64,000 bases of DNA, from NCBI GenBank assembly GCA_020536535.1, contig JAHLWZ010000840.1:18507-82506 (forward strand), read 5' to 3'. Made by a program: the position numbers and the translations under genes. Origin of the DNA: Pelomyxa schiedti. Taxonomy: Eukaryota > Evosea > Pelobiontida > Pelomyxidae. The notes below the pieces were generated by a model, which was given only the letters and a program-made list of their open reading frames with translations, was not told the origin of the DNA and ran no database searches. Below are positions 1 to 11,755 of this stretch, one piece after another (the first letter of the stretch is position 1; every line of letters begins with the position of its first letter).

Positions 1-912
1 ATAGCCTCTGATAACAAAGAACACAAGGTATCTCCGGCACTCGGTAAAATTTGGTTAAATTTAACAGGTCACGGTTGCGATAATTCCACTGGATACCCGT
101 TTTACCTATACAGTATGTCTTCATAACATTTTCCCTTATCCACCATTCCCCAGGTTGTACCACGTGTCTCCCCATTTTCGTATCTCAAATCAACTACGTC
201 CAACAACTCCTCGTTCTTCCTTCTTGCTGGTGCATGCAACGTTTTTATGGACAACAACTTTGTGGCCACTTCATCACTCAAGGTGAAAACACCCCAATTA
301 ATTTTTAAAACTAAACAAGACAGGACGTTTCTCCCAATGAGGAGTTTGCTTTCTTCCTTGGAACAGACAAGGCCGTGAAAGTGGAATATAGTCCCCCTTC
401 AGAAATGAAAGATCGCGGTGGTGTTTTCAGCCGCTCTAATGTCCAGGTACATTTTTAAGTATCCGAAGTGAAAGTACTGACTGTACTCGAGACCTGGACA
501 GGGGCTATCACAGTTAAAAACACCAAGACTAAGGAGGTTAAACACAAAACACAAAACAAACACAAAACACAAACACAAACAAGATTGCTGTCACCGTTTA
601 TGAACAACTTCCAAAATCTTCCGACGAGCGCATCAAAGTTACCCTCATCGAACCCGACGTGAAGGTTTCCTCCATTCTCCTCCATTTCCCTCTAACACAG
701 AATCCAGAGGCCTGAAACCAATACAAAGCTGAACACCCAAAACAACCTTGAGATGCGCCATCACATCAAAGCCGGACAGATGCTCAAACTCTCCTGCAAG
801 TTTGTACATCCATTCCTTACAACCGGCCCCGTTTCTTACTTACTTCGCAACAACCAGGTACACAGTAGAATCCCCCACCTCCATGGAAGGCCAACTTCAC
901 TACTCCTTTTAG
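1..912 (+). CDS. DUF4139 (mucoidy-inhibitor-like) protein, 3' part
   Basis: The gene enters from the left edge, so only the C-terminal part is present. Splicing short GT-AG introns (for example about 114-154, 286-327, 447-489, 538-585, 664-707 and 799-858) gives one frame to the TAG at 910-912. It reads as a DUF4139 beta-strand domain: VPRVSPFSYLKSTTSNNSS, then LLAGACNVFMDNNFVATSSL, FFLGTDKAVKVEYSPP, YEQLPKSSDERIKVTLIEP and a terminal KYTVESPT strand. These are the family landmarks (AYLKA, PG.ANVF.D..F.G.S, FFLG.D..V.VEY). The family's molecular role is poorly known; full-length members start with an N-terminal DUF4140 and coiled coil, which would lie outside the window. The family call is firm; the exact joins are hand-made. 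Confidence 0.82.
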
Positions 913-1085
913 AAACAACAAACATCTACGGATCAAACAAAGGTCCCTCCACCCTAAAAATGGGTACCCGAACAAACCTGATCTTTCGTGAACAGGAGGT
1001 GGTTCCTTTCTTTTTCGGTGTTGTCTGTGACGAACGGCACAAAAAACACAACAACAAGAAAAACAAATACAAACGCAAATCCATC

Positions 1086-2853
1086 ATGCTTGGGGTTATT
1101 AACCTCGCTATAAGGAACCTTGTTGTAGAGAAGTATGGGAATGAGGCCTGGCTAAAAGTATTGGCTGCAGCCAACCTCACACATAGGGGTCCTTTGAGTG
1201 CAACTGCAACAACTGTAGTGTCTGGGGAGTGGCAGAGGGATGAGCAATATGATGACAAGGAGACATTCTCGCTGGTGTTTGCTGTAGCATCAACATTGTT
1301 GGTGAGGCCTGTGGATGTGATGATACTGTTTGGCAAGTACTGGATTGAGCAGCAGGAGACAGATGTTGCCTTCAAAAAGATATTGTCAAGTGCAGGTTGA
1401 AGTGCGGCACATCTATTTTTAACGCCTGGAGGCGACTCGATTCTTTTTTTCAAGCCAAAAAGTGGGCACTTAGTAACACCACCTAGGAAGTACATTTTTA
1501 CAATTTCTTCAGAATATCAACCGTCTTCATGTGCAATGTGCAGAGTTTGTTCCTCTCAAGAATCCTTCGTTTGTCTCCATTTCCGTGTCTCGCAGCAAAA
1601 CTAATGCAATATTTCCACTTTGAAGATTCACAATTGCATCAGTAACGAGGCGCGGAATTACAAACACACTGCTTCTGCAGTACTCACCGGGAGCAAAATC
1701 ACGCCAGGGCCTAGCATCTCTCGTCACTGGGCTGATCCAAGGCACTGCAGCGAGATTTTCCGCAGTATCCAATCTAAGGGTTTACTCTCGGGAATTGCAT
1801 GGGGAGGAATCACTTGAAGTAAGTTTATCACATAGCATATCCTGAAAACACTGTATCATACTATTAATGCAAGAGGGAGGAATTTTTCTATGCTAGTATT
1901 TACCTAATCTGGCTTCCATCTCCTCCTAGTTCCTACTGGTATGGGATGAAGCCCAGAACGACCTCTCATCCTCCAAACCCTGCACCCGCGAGGAATCCCC
2001 TGAAGTCGACGACCAGCTGATCCTATCATTCCTCAAATCGGAGGGATTCCTCAAGCCCGAGCAAGCCCACCTCCGCTGCCCCTCCCCTCCTCTGCCCTCC
2101 CCGTCCCTCGCCTCAACTCCCACTCCCAGTCCCAGTCCCACTCCCACTCCTACTCCCACTCCCACTCTCACTCCGACTCCCAATCCCACCCCAACCCCCA
2201 ATCTCGATGTCAATCTCAATCCCAGCGCATCCTCTCCCTCATTTTCTCCTACCCCCCCTTCCTGCAGCAGCACATCGGCCTCTACTGCCGCGGCAACTCC
2301 CACGCCAGCAGTGGCAATGAGGATGCCCGTGCCCCGGCCTAGCCCCGGCCCCGCGGCCCAGGCGAGGCAGCGGCGCAGCTCCATGCCCCTGCTGCCCTCC
2401 TCGTACAGCCGCTCCCCGCTGCTGCCCTCCATCGTGGTTTCCCCGTCTTACCCCACCGTGGCCGCCGCCCACCCGCGGGGGGTCTCGCCTCGCGCCACCA
2501 CGCGGGCCTCGCCCTCCCCTTTGCTCCCACACACCCCTGTATCGACTACCACGACCACCACCACAGCAACGACTAAGACTGCTACGCCCGCGCAGACGCA
2601 GCACCCCCACCACCACACGCAAACAACACCAACAAACTGTAACAACGTATCCCCAAGTTCGACCGTGGCCCGAGACAGCGCACAACATCAACAACGGCAA
2701 AACCAACACCAACACCAACAAACGGTACTGTCGCGTGATACGTCGAGATCTCCTCCTCCAGCTGACACTCACTGGCATCACCACCACCAAAAACAGACCC
2801 CGGCAACCGAAGGGACATCCCGCAGGGGGTCTAAAGTGTGTCTTGTACAATAA
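1086..2853 (+). CDS. H-NOX (heme NO/O2-binding) domain protein with long low-complexity tail
   Basis: The start is ATG 1086 (MLGVINLAIRNLVVEKYGN). Exons joined over introns near 1397-1482, 1568-1624 and 1820-1929 give an H-NOX domain of about 190 residues. Landmarks are YDDKETFSLV, LFGKYWIEQQ, LSSAG, FLQNINRLHVQ (the LH is at the place of the proximal heme histidine), NPSF and GLASLVTGLIQGTAARF. The usual YxSxR heme-propionate motif is not contiguous: the text is QYSPGAKSRQGL. After the domain (FLLVWDEAQ) comes a tail of about 300 residues rich in Pro, Thr, Ser, Gln and His, partly encoded by a CCCACT-type hexamer repeat, with no cyclase domain. By family it should sense NO, O2 or CO, with the tail perhaps recruiting partners; both points are inference. 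Confidence 0.82.
2113..2205 (+). repeat. CCCACT-type hexanucleotide repeat inside the H-NOX tail
   Basis: Imperfect direct repeats of six bases (ACTCCC/AGTCCC units) run through this stretch and encode alternating Pro and Thr or Ser. It is part of the open reading frame and continues it without a stop, so it is a coding microsatellite. Confidence 0.85.
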
Positions 2854-3228
2854 AAACGAAATGTTGTCTCACCTCTCAGACCCCCGACTCGACTCTTCGG
2901 GCTTCTGATAGAAAAAGCTATCTTGAGGTTCTCAATTGGCGTTTTGCGTCATTTAGAAAAAAAAAAGGCGGAACGGGAAAAAATGCAAAAAAAAGGCGAA
3001 GGAAGGGAAACAGAACAAAAGGAAAAAAAAACCTGATCGGAGATGATGTCGACACCCACAACAGCGGCACCAACAGCCACGGCTGGGTACGAAACAACAC
3101 AAACGTCTACGCTTATTCCTCCCCCCCTCTCTCTTATCGAACGCGAACTTTACCGACGCAAACAAAAAAAAAAAAAATAAAGAAAGAAACGATCCCCAGC
3201 GACCAAGAAGGCACCACGCCCACCACAG
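2854..3228. other. Intergenic stretch between H-NOX and TUT1-like genes
   Basis: A-rich sequence with several homopolymer A runs (around 2957-3030 and 3168-3177). An ATG at 3046 opens a Thr/Ala-rich frame, but I could not splice it in frame to the exon starting at 3229, so I treat it as leader or non-coding. Nothing else is recognisable. Confidence 0.4.
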
Positions 3229-5271
3229 ATGCCTTCCGAAGGAGTTTTCAAATCACACCTCCCAGTTTTGCGTGTCAGGTTGACAACAGAGGTGGATGCC
3301 AAGACCGTTGAGCCGTTGTTGAAGTCCTCGGGGGCGAAGGTGAGGCGATCGTGTGTCTACTCATTGTGGCCCTTGTATATGTTGTGATTTCTAATGCGCT
3401 CTGCTTGGTGCCTTTCGCTCATTATTGTTCTGCTTGCAGGAAGTACTCGTTGTGGAGTTGTACGTTTTCGGTCTTTTCGAGACCGCTGAACTTGCCAAAG
3501 CCGCTTTAGAAAGCTTGAGGAAAAACGAGGTGGGTGGCAAAACTCTTAGGGTTGAGCATGCCAAAATCGCCAGGTCTGCATTTTTGGACCTCGTACCTTC
3601 ATTAATAATTTGCAGCACTTACAAATTGAACGCCTGGACATTAGTTTGCCCCTGCTCTGCACAATTTAAACTGGCTCAGAAGGGTGAAGATGTTTCTGGT
3701 AAGCTTTCTTTCACTGCCTATTTTTTCTAAGAAACGAAAAAAAAAAAAAAGCCCACAAGCATTACGAGACATGCGCTCTCCTTCACCCTGTGGCTAAGAC
3801 CTCTGAGGGAGCTGTTGCCTTATTGGAATTACTGTTTACCGAGTTCTACAAACAAGTTTTAGTTCTCATGTCAATTGTTTTCTTATGGGTTACCCAAGAT
3901 AAGCCTTAAAGACACAGATTACAACAGTCGACACGGCTTCCATGACCAGATCCAACTTCTCCTTTCTCAAGCAGCCGCTAACAATATCCTCCCTCCCTGT
4001 GTGCAAGATTTCTTTGTTGCTTTGTTGATTTACCTTCTTTAGGCATGAGCTTCATTTACGGTTCAGCCCTTGAGGGTACTGTTGTGCCTGGTGAACATTT
4101 TGAACTTTCAGTCATTAATCAGTCCAACGTTTCAGAGAAACAGCTTCTTCCCGCCCTTCACCAATTTCTCTCCTTTTGTAAGTTGACCGCCATTTTTCGC
4201 CAGTATTCACTTTTCCCAGATTGCCGCCATTTGATTGTGGGACAGACACACGTACCCGCTCTTATTCAAACCCAGCCTGATGGGTATTGGGAATCCTCAG
4301 TCATTATTTTATTCTTACCTTTCTCTAGGTTCCCCTTCGCTTTTAACATCGTAGTCAATAGAGACATCTGCATCTTCTCGTCTCAACTTATTCGTGACTA
4401 CTTCTATCTTGATCGCCGTTTGAAGGTGGAATTATTTTTTTTTCCCCCTAATCTCACGTTTTTCCTCAGCCCCTTGTGGTAGCGTTGAAAACATGGGCCC
4501 AGTCAATTGGCTTGTTCAATGAAAACAAGTCCTGGCTAAGGTTTCCTTTCCCACCTCTTTTACCTCTTTACAAACCCCACTAATAGCTCTTTCTGCTTCG
4601 ATCTTCTCGTTATCTACTTCTTCCAGATCAGGTACCAAATTAAAAACCCATTTTATTTTAATTATTTGCTAGGAACCCAGCGCTTCTTCCTAATCTCCAG
4701 AAAGACATCGAGCACACAAGTGCCGACCAGTGCCGCGGTGGCTTTGCTGTTGAGGGTGAGAACTGCTTCTGGCGTTCCAGCCAGTTCCTCCCCAGGCGCG
4801 CACCAGACGCAACAGGCAGAGGTGAATTGCTTCTACAGTTGTTCCATTTCTATGGCACAGAGTTCAACTTTGCCAAAAACATGGTAGAATACCTCCGTCT
4901 TGTGTACTTCATTTCTAAAGACCTCCTAGGTAAGCATTCGCCTGGGTGTTGTCAATGCCCCACGACCCGATTCTGCCAAGAAGGTCTGTTGCTCCACAGT
5001 ATTTTTCTTCCTTTGTTTGACCGGGTTTTAGGGTGCCCTCTACATTGAAGATCCCTTCCGCCACCACAACTTGGCCGATGGACTCAAGAAAGGAATCAAC
5101 TTCGCGGCTAAGTGCCTCGAGGCACACAACAAGCTCGCTTCTACTGGAGACCTCAAGGCCCTTCTCTACGGGAATGTTACCCCCAAACCAACTCCAGCAC
5201 CAACCGCAACAGCGGAAACACCAGCAACCACTCCGGCAACAACAACCGTCGCAACAGCTGACAAGTCTTAA
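3229..5271 (+). CDS. RRM plus nucleotidyltransferase (TUT1/U6 TUTase or non-canonical poly(A) polymerase family), probably catalytically degenerate
   Basis: Spliced from ATG 3229, the N-terminus is an RRM: LRVRLTTEVDAKTVEPLL, then VELYVFGLFETAELAKAALE and GGKTLRVEHAK. A TENT/Cid1-type nucleotidyltransferase follows: LLHPVAKTSEGAVALLELL, IYGSALEGTVVPG, DICIFSSQLIRDYFYLDRR, PLVVALKTWAQSIGLFNENK and ALLPNLQKD. The PAP-associated region is ELLLQLFHFYGTEFNFAKNM, VSIRLG and YIEDPFRHHNLADGLKKG. The intron inside the last domain (4883-4929) is clear. Where active enzymes have hGS...DhD, this one has YGSALEGTVVPGEHFELSV. Where they have the third aspartate, it has FNIVVN. All three metal-binding acids therefore seem altered (H, E, N). 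A Thr/Pro/Ala tail ends at TAA 5269-5271. RRM plus this catalytic fold is the TUT1 (Star-PAP) layout. Confidence 0.8.
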
Positions 5272-5569
5272 ACCCCAAACTCCCATACAATCCCAACAAT
5301 CCAACATACAAACAAACCTACCATCCCAACCAGCAAAATCCTTCTCGCCAATTCCGATACTTGCGTGACTATCCGTATTAGAGGTAGCCACTTCACACGA
5401 CACTAAAAAAAGCCAAACAGAAAGGCCTTTTTTCCCCCAAAATGTTTCCTTCCTTCCGTGGAATTGCATGAAGACGCAGGAAAAGATAGGCACGAAAGGC
5501 ACTTCGAAGTAACACGTACTTTTGACGCATTTGGGAATAGCAATCGCCATTGAAGACGCCTCTTGGTAG

Positions 5570-5787
5570 TTCAATCACGTTCTCAGTGTTCCACAGCTGC
5601 CGGATCTGGGCACGAAGAACAAACAACAAATTTCCACGGCACTAAAATCCGGGAAAAAAACCCAAACAAAGTGCTTTGTCCCACCTGACCGAGTAGCCCG
5701 ACTACAGACTTGGTTACGCGAGCTACACCAATACTACGACGACACTGTTGAAGATCTTATCTCACTCTGTGAAAAATGGGGCAAGGA
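5570..5787 (+). CDS. Possible terminal exon of an unrecognised small gene, overlapping the ACSL start
   Basis: A T-rich acceptor ending TTGGTAG at 5569 opens a frame of about 70 codons running to TGA 5785-5787. It reads CFVPPDRVARLQTWLRELHQ, then YYDDTVEDLISLCEKWGKD. A preceding exon in frame may lie at about 5405-5506 (VELHEDAGKDRHERHFE, joined over GTAACACG...TAG). The composition looks like real helical protein. I do not recognise it. It could be an alternative 3' end of the upstream gene, a separate small gene, or chance. It overlaps the first four codons of the acyl-CoA synthetase in another frame. Confidence 0.35.
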
Positions 5788-8700
5788 CTGACTACTCTAG
5801 CAACACTTACGTGCGGGATCGTCGGCGCGGCGTACGCCCTGCGAATGGTGTTTCCGTGCCGCCAATCGTGGCTGAGCGTACCAATCGGCGGGAGAAGCGC
5901 GGCCGCGGCGAGAATCGGCACTCACACTTCTAGGCAGTGCCGTGTGTGGGACAGGTACTCTACAAAAGACCTCTGCTCGCTCGATATGCCTGCTGGGAGG
6001 TCCATGTATCACGCTGTCAGGGAGACGGCTGTTAAGCGGGCCAAAGACCCGGCGTATGGCGTGCGTCCTGTTATTGATACCAAATTTGTTCTTGACAAAG
6101 CTGCTGTAAAGCCTGTATGTGTTACACCCATTTCCGAGCAAGTGGCTTTTTATATTCATTTACTTACACACAAAAATCCTACTTATTATTACCTATTCTC
6201 GTCATTGAGTATGAGAACAGACGCAAGGGCATGACTCTACTGCTAGTGAGGAAATTCCCAAGGAGAAACAGTTTGTACACTACCACCTGGGACCATTTGT
6301 TTGGACAACCTATGAACAAATGCTCCTCCACATCGACAATTTGGCCGCTGGTCTGGCGTTTATGGGATTGCACAGGGGTGACTATTTGGGTTTCTTCTGT
6401 GATACCTGCTCTGAGTGGATGTTGCTCTTGAATGCGTATGTTTAATTGTGTTGCACTTTGTTTTCATCTCATTCTTTTTTCTTGTACTGCAGTTGTTTTG
6501 CGCATTCTATCGTTGGTGTTACTGTATATGCCAATATTGGTACGAGCCAAACAAAGGCTTTCAATTTAATGCTTCACAGGACTTGAGGGAATTTCCTTTG
6601 CTTTCCAGCAAACTCGGCTTAAATACATCTTCACGAGTGCTGATCTTTTAACTACAGTAAGTAATTTCTCGAACAATTTTTTGTTGCTTACTTTATTGAG
6701 GTTTTGGATCTTCATAAACGTTCCCCTCTCGAGACTGTTATCTATAGGGGTACTCCCCTACCAGGTGTTGAAGATATGTATCGAGCAGAAGGTCTCAAAC
6801 TTTATTCCACTGACGAAGTTGAAAAAATGGTTTTCTCCCACCCACGCCGTTTTTTTTTTTTTTTTTTTGCTGTTTTTACCTAAGGAAAAACCAGGGTGCT
6901 TCACATCCGACACCACAGGACATTGCTGTAAGAGACGACATTGCTTTAATAATGTATCCCTTTATTCGGAAAGTTTCTGTAGCTCATCTTCAAATAGGTT
7001 TACAAGTGGAACAACTGGTGTGACAAACCTTCTTCCTATTTTTGTCTTACCAAAAAAAAAAATAAATAACGTCAAATTCATAGGGAGACCGAAAGGTGTC
7101 ATGATGACACATGGAAACATACTCTCGGCAGTTGAAGCTGCAACACATAATTATAATCTCGTCCCGAATGACCGTTTCTTGGCATATCTTCCACTTGCTC
7201 ATATTATTGAAATTGTATCAGAGTTTGTCTGTCTCACTGCCGGCAGTCTTATTGGTTACTCAGTTTGTTTCCTGATCGTCATGCGAATATTTTACTTCCC
7301 AATAGACCCCCCGCACTCTGACGGATGGTTTTGTCTACAATTGTGTTGGTGATATCAACGAATTTCATCCTACAATACTTACTGCTGTTCCTGCGGTTTT
7401 GGAACGGATTAGGAAGGGTGTCGTTGCCAAGATTCATCTCAAGAGTATGTTCACTAGAATACTCTTCACAGTTGCACTTTCTATTAAAACCCGACTACTT
7501 GGTATTTATGGAACATCTTATCAATTCACTAAGCATGCGTAGGACGAAGGAGGAGGACAATGGCCGCCTTACTTGTGATTAAACTGTTGAATAAGTTTTA
7601 TTCCTCCTCCAGCTGCCTCTTTCCAACAATTCACAGAATTTTGTTCCACAAATTTGGAGAGATCATTGGCGGAAATGTAAAGAGAATCATGTGTGGAGGT
7701 GCTCCTCTTAGTGCCATGAGCCACAAATTTTTTGAGTGTTGCTTCTGCTGCCCTGTACAAATTGGATACGGTAACTTAAGACTACTTTGTTACCGACTAA
7801 GTGATTCAATGTAGGCCTCACGGAGACATGTGGAGTGGTAACACTGAAGCCTCTCCAAGATGATTCATTTTCACGTGCTGGTCCCCCTGCCTGCATTTCC
7901 AGTATTCTTTTTTTTTCCTCTCTGTGGTGTTTCACTCACAGCTTTAGTTGTTAAGCTAGAGGATGTACCGGAGATGGGCTACACATCTGCCTCAAAGCCT
8001 CTCCCCTGTGGTGAAATTTGCGTCAAGGTTTCTTCGTCTTTCTTTTGTCATTAAATTTGCTAAATTGGAACTCACAGGGACCACAAGTTTCTCTTGGTTA
8101 TTATGATCTACCTGAAGTCACGTAATTTCCTGTTGGTTAGCCCTTTCAAACACTAACTTTGGTAGTAAGGAGGCTTATACCAGTGATGGCTTCTTCCACA
8201 CAGGAGATATTGGACGGGTAACGATTTCCCTCTTTTTGGTTAACTAATCCTTCGACAGTGGCATGAAGATGGTACCCTCGAAATTATTGACCGCAAGAAA
8301 AACTTGGTGAAGTTAGCAATGGGAGAATACATAGCGTAGGGTTCAGTTATAGTCGCAACCTAAGCTAAACCATTGTAGCCTCGAAAAACTAGAGGCAACC
8401 TATGGGCGAAGCAGTTTTGTTGATATGATCTGCATTTATGCGGACAGTACAAAGGACCAACCAGTTGGGCTCATTGTCCCCTCCAAAACTCGACTTTGTG
8501 AATTCCTTAAGATTCCACTTGAGGTTTGTCACCCAAACCCAACAAACGAATTGGTTACCGTTCCCAGAAACTGACGGACACAATGTTTGCCGAGGTGTGC
8601 GAATCACCTACGGTGGTAAAAGCAGTTTTACATTCATTACATAAAGTTGCTATTGATGGGAGGGTATGCCCCAAGCATGTCCCTCAGTCTCCATTAATTC

Positions 8701-8954
8701 CACCTAGTTAACGCGCATTGAGAAAATCAATCACATCCGCCTTGTCACCGACGAGTGGAGCCCAGAGACAGGGTTCCTAACCTCTGCCATGAAGTTGAAG
8801 AGGCAAACAATTTGCACCCACTACCAAAAGCTGATCGACGTGTGTATCTTTTCTATTTTGCACCCTCACTCAAAACACACTCCACATAATCTCAAATATA
8901 CCCAATCACACTCACCACACACTGCAGGACATGTACCGTTCCACAGGCAACTAA
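5776..8954 (+). CDS. Long-chain acyl-CoA synthetase (long-chain fatty acid-CoA ligase)
   Basis: The enzyme activates fatty acids to acyl-CoA through an acyl-AMP. The start at ATG 5776 gives a hydrophobic N-terminus (LATLTCGIVGAAYALRMV), a likely membrane anchor. Spliced exons give SMYHAVRETAV, FVWTTYEQMLLHIDNLAAGL, RGDYLGFFCDTCSEWMLLLN and TRLKYIFTSADLL. The AMP-binding motif MFTSGTTGRPKGVMMTHGN spans an intron at about 7022-7082. Next come YLPLAHIIEIVSE, DGFVYNCVGDINEFHPTIL, GYGLTETCGVVTLKP, DGFFHTGDIG, DRKKNLVKLAMGEYI and the C-terminal FLTSAMKLKRQTI. The stop is TAA 8952-8954. At least ten short introns interrupt it, one with a run of 18 T near 6850. All key motifs are intact, so it should be active. 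The segment around 7500-7640 could be read with or without an intron. Confidence 0.9.
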
Positions 8955-9170
8955 TGCCAAAAAGCACAACACAAAGGCATTGACAACACCACCTTTCCCT
9001 TCTTTTTTTTCGCCGTTTCGCGCATTAGCGTATTACCGGCGTTGTTGTCATACAAAGCCATCCAATAACCTAGAAGAAACCTAGCCTATTTTTTTCTTTC
9101 AAAAACCGAAAAAAGAACAAAGAACGAACGAACAAAACAAAAAAAAAATAAAAGCAAACAAGCTAAAGGG

Positions 9171-11517
9171 ATGCGGCAAGGCACAGATCCATCTACACCA
9201 ACACAGCAGAGATCTACGCAAGCGTCGTCTCTATCGGGTACCTCTCAACCCCAGGCGCAGGCGCAGGCCCAAGCATCACCTCCATCGGGGGCAAATGTCG
9301 CCGTATCGCAGGCTCTCCCACCTGTCAGCAGCACTCCGCCGTTCACTGTGTCCGAAATAACCATCCCACAATCTCTCTCCTCGTCCTCATCTTTTAAGGC
9401 GTACACCCCGCCCCCAAACCCGCAATCTGCTCTCCCTCCTGTTGCTCCCACTGCCGTTCACGCCAATGTGACAAGAGCTACTAATTGCCCAGGGAGTTCT
9501 CCTTCGTCTCCTTTGGTGTCACCAGTTGTTCCTATTCATATTGTTAGAACGCCTTCCCCACTGGGCTACATCGATGCCCAGCCGAATGCCTTGCCAAACA
9601 ACACAGTTTTTACCCATGGAACTGGTTCTCTGGAAGCTACCACGCAAAGAAATGGTCATCAGGATCAAGTGGAGTCTGGGACAAGTTCAATAAAACCCCA
9701 CGACCCGCTTCACAACGCCATAGGAGAAGGGACAAGAGTTCCTACACCGATTCCACGTCTGCTTCTAATACCTTTTTTTTTAAAACCATTTCTTATTGCA
9801 ATTATAGTTCCCTTCCCCATTCCTTTGCTGGAATCGGAACTCTGCTCTACATTCGATGAAATTACTTCAGCACAACCCAAGCCTAACATACTTGTCATTG
9901 GAAGGAAAGGTTACTTTATCTACAATCTTTCCTTTCCTAAGAAATTTCAAGGTGTTGGGAAAACCAGTGTAATGAACATGGCTTTTGGGTTGCCTTGTGC
10001 AGGACCTGCACAGTCTGCCTCACCTTCATTAAGCAAGACTCTTTTGTTCTCTGGCACAGATACACCTGTACTTGTCTACGACTCCAGGGTCTGTCTTTTA
10101 ATTAGAATTAGTCATTATTTGAGTCTTTTCTTCTCAAGTGACTCCTTAATATAGGGAATGGAGCTGGACACTCCAGAGGGTTTCATGCGCACTACTCAAC
10201 ATTTTGTGCAAAACAACGGCCACACTGGGTCAAATGGCACATCAGAAAGTGTGGCTGGCTTTACCAACACCATACATGTTGTTTGGTATGTTATTGATTG
10301 CTCTGTCTGCCGTATCTTGCCTTTTGAAGCAAAGTGTGTACAGCAAAATATAACTAGAATAACCTTACTTCAGATTGTGCCAAGAGACACTCCGAGATAC
10401 ACCAATGGCATTTCTTCTTAACAAAGCAGACCTATGTACAACCAGTGAACTTGAGTTAATGAAACAAGTTTTGAAAAATCTTAACTTACCTCATTGTATT
10501 GGTACACAACAACTCAATGACCTGCGCTAATTTCTAAAAGGAATTTTTATGACTGTTGTATCACCTGCTTGCCTGGAGGATGTAGAAATTTGTCCAAAAT
10601 GTGGTAGGAATCTCTCTCACTGTTGGTCTTCCCTCACTTTTTTAAGGCAGTGATGACATATCCTTATGGAGGAAGAAAAAGAAGTGGCAGTGTGAGTCAT
10701 GTGGTTTCTTTGGTACCCTCCATAGACTGAACAGTGGCTTGAAAGTACGTATGGGCCTCTCCCTTTATATATTTACTATCGCACAGGAATTGATTGAGGC
10801 CACAAGAACAGCGCTGCCAGGTATAACCTCCTAAGAAAAAATAACACTCTACCTACCTTTTCTAGAACACGTTCGTGAGCCATTCATAGGTGCACAACAA
10901 GTTTCTTTGAATTTGAAATCTCTTAGATCAAAGCGCATCATTGAGGGTATCTCCCCAAGTAATCTAATAGCACTTACATGCACAAGAGTACTACTCTGGA
11001 AGGAATCGGGAACAAATTGAAGTTCTTAAAGCATCCCTTCAAATGCTTAGTAGGCTTTTCAAAATATGGTAAGACCATCACCGGCAATTTTCATCTCAAT
11101 TCGTTAGGGATTTGAGCCTGGTGAATAAGTCAGCAACAGAAATGCTTTTAGAAGGTGCCGAGCTCCCTCAGCTACAACACAAAACGTTCATCGACAAACT
11201 GGCACGCACACTACGGCTGGTAGGTGGTTCTGAGCAGCTCAAACAGACCGCTTTTGGAATATCATGGGCCCTAGCATTGCAGCGTCTCCACATGGTATCA
11301 TTTCAGTTTCCTTCATTCTCACTGATCGTTTTTCCAGCTTATCCTGCAAAGAATCTCTGCAGAGCCCTGTCGTATGGCAAGTGAGATTCTCGCTGAGTGT
11401 GTGGATTTGGTGCTGGCCGATATTGACGAAAATATGCTTGCCGCTAACCTGAAGCTACTCAAAGAAAGTCCACTGCAGACCGTGCTGGATTCTGCTCTTT
11501 CCTTGTCAGAACCCTGA
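9171..11517 (+). CDS. P-loop GTPase with C-terminal zinc ribbon and Ser/Thr/Pro/Gln-rich N-terminus
   Basis: The start is ATG 9171 after a T/A-rich leader. The first 180 or so residues are low-complexity. A G domain follows: NILVIGRKGVGKTSVMNMAF (G1, split by the intron at about 9910-9951), VLVYDSRG (G3-like DxxG), VVWYVIDCS, and FLLNKADLC (G4 NKxD). After an intron the chain continues with a zinc ribbon, CPKCGSDDI...WQCESCGF. A helical C-terminus includes SRLFKIWDLSLVNKSATEML and ALALQRL, then ends at TGA 11515-11517. GTPase is firm from three motifs. The combination with a four-cysteine ribbon is not one I can place in a named family, so the role is unknown. Confidence 0.75.
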
Positions 11518-11755
11518 GTGCTAGAACCCCTCAGTGTTGCTATTGTGAATAACACGTTATCGACTGTAAATGAGGCCAAAATATGTAAAAAGCAAAGTGG
11601 ATATCACCAAAGAAAATATTGTGAAAAAAAGCTTTTTCTTTTTCTTTCTTCTACCACGGTCCCAGACAAGAATACTCAAATATGAAATTTTGTCTTATTT
11701 GTGACTTCCAGCTTTTGTTATGGTTAGAGGTTAGAGGAAAAAAAAAGGTGGGTGC

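Noticed and set aside
455-685. Minus-strand frame with a hydrophobic C-terminal half
   Set aside because: It is antisense to the DUF4139 exons; the + strand has clear family motifs.
2113-2205. CCCACT repeat as telomere-like or CRISPR-like array
   Set aside because: Units are imperfect, contiguous and in frame with the H-NOX protein; there are no spacers.
1926-2850. Several long minus-strand frames rich in Gly, Arg and Val
   Set aside because: They are mirror readings of the low-complexity H-NOX tail, where repeats keep all frames open.
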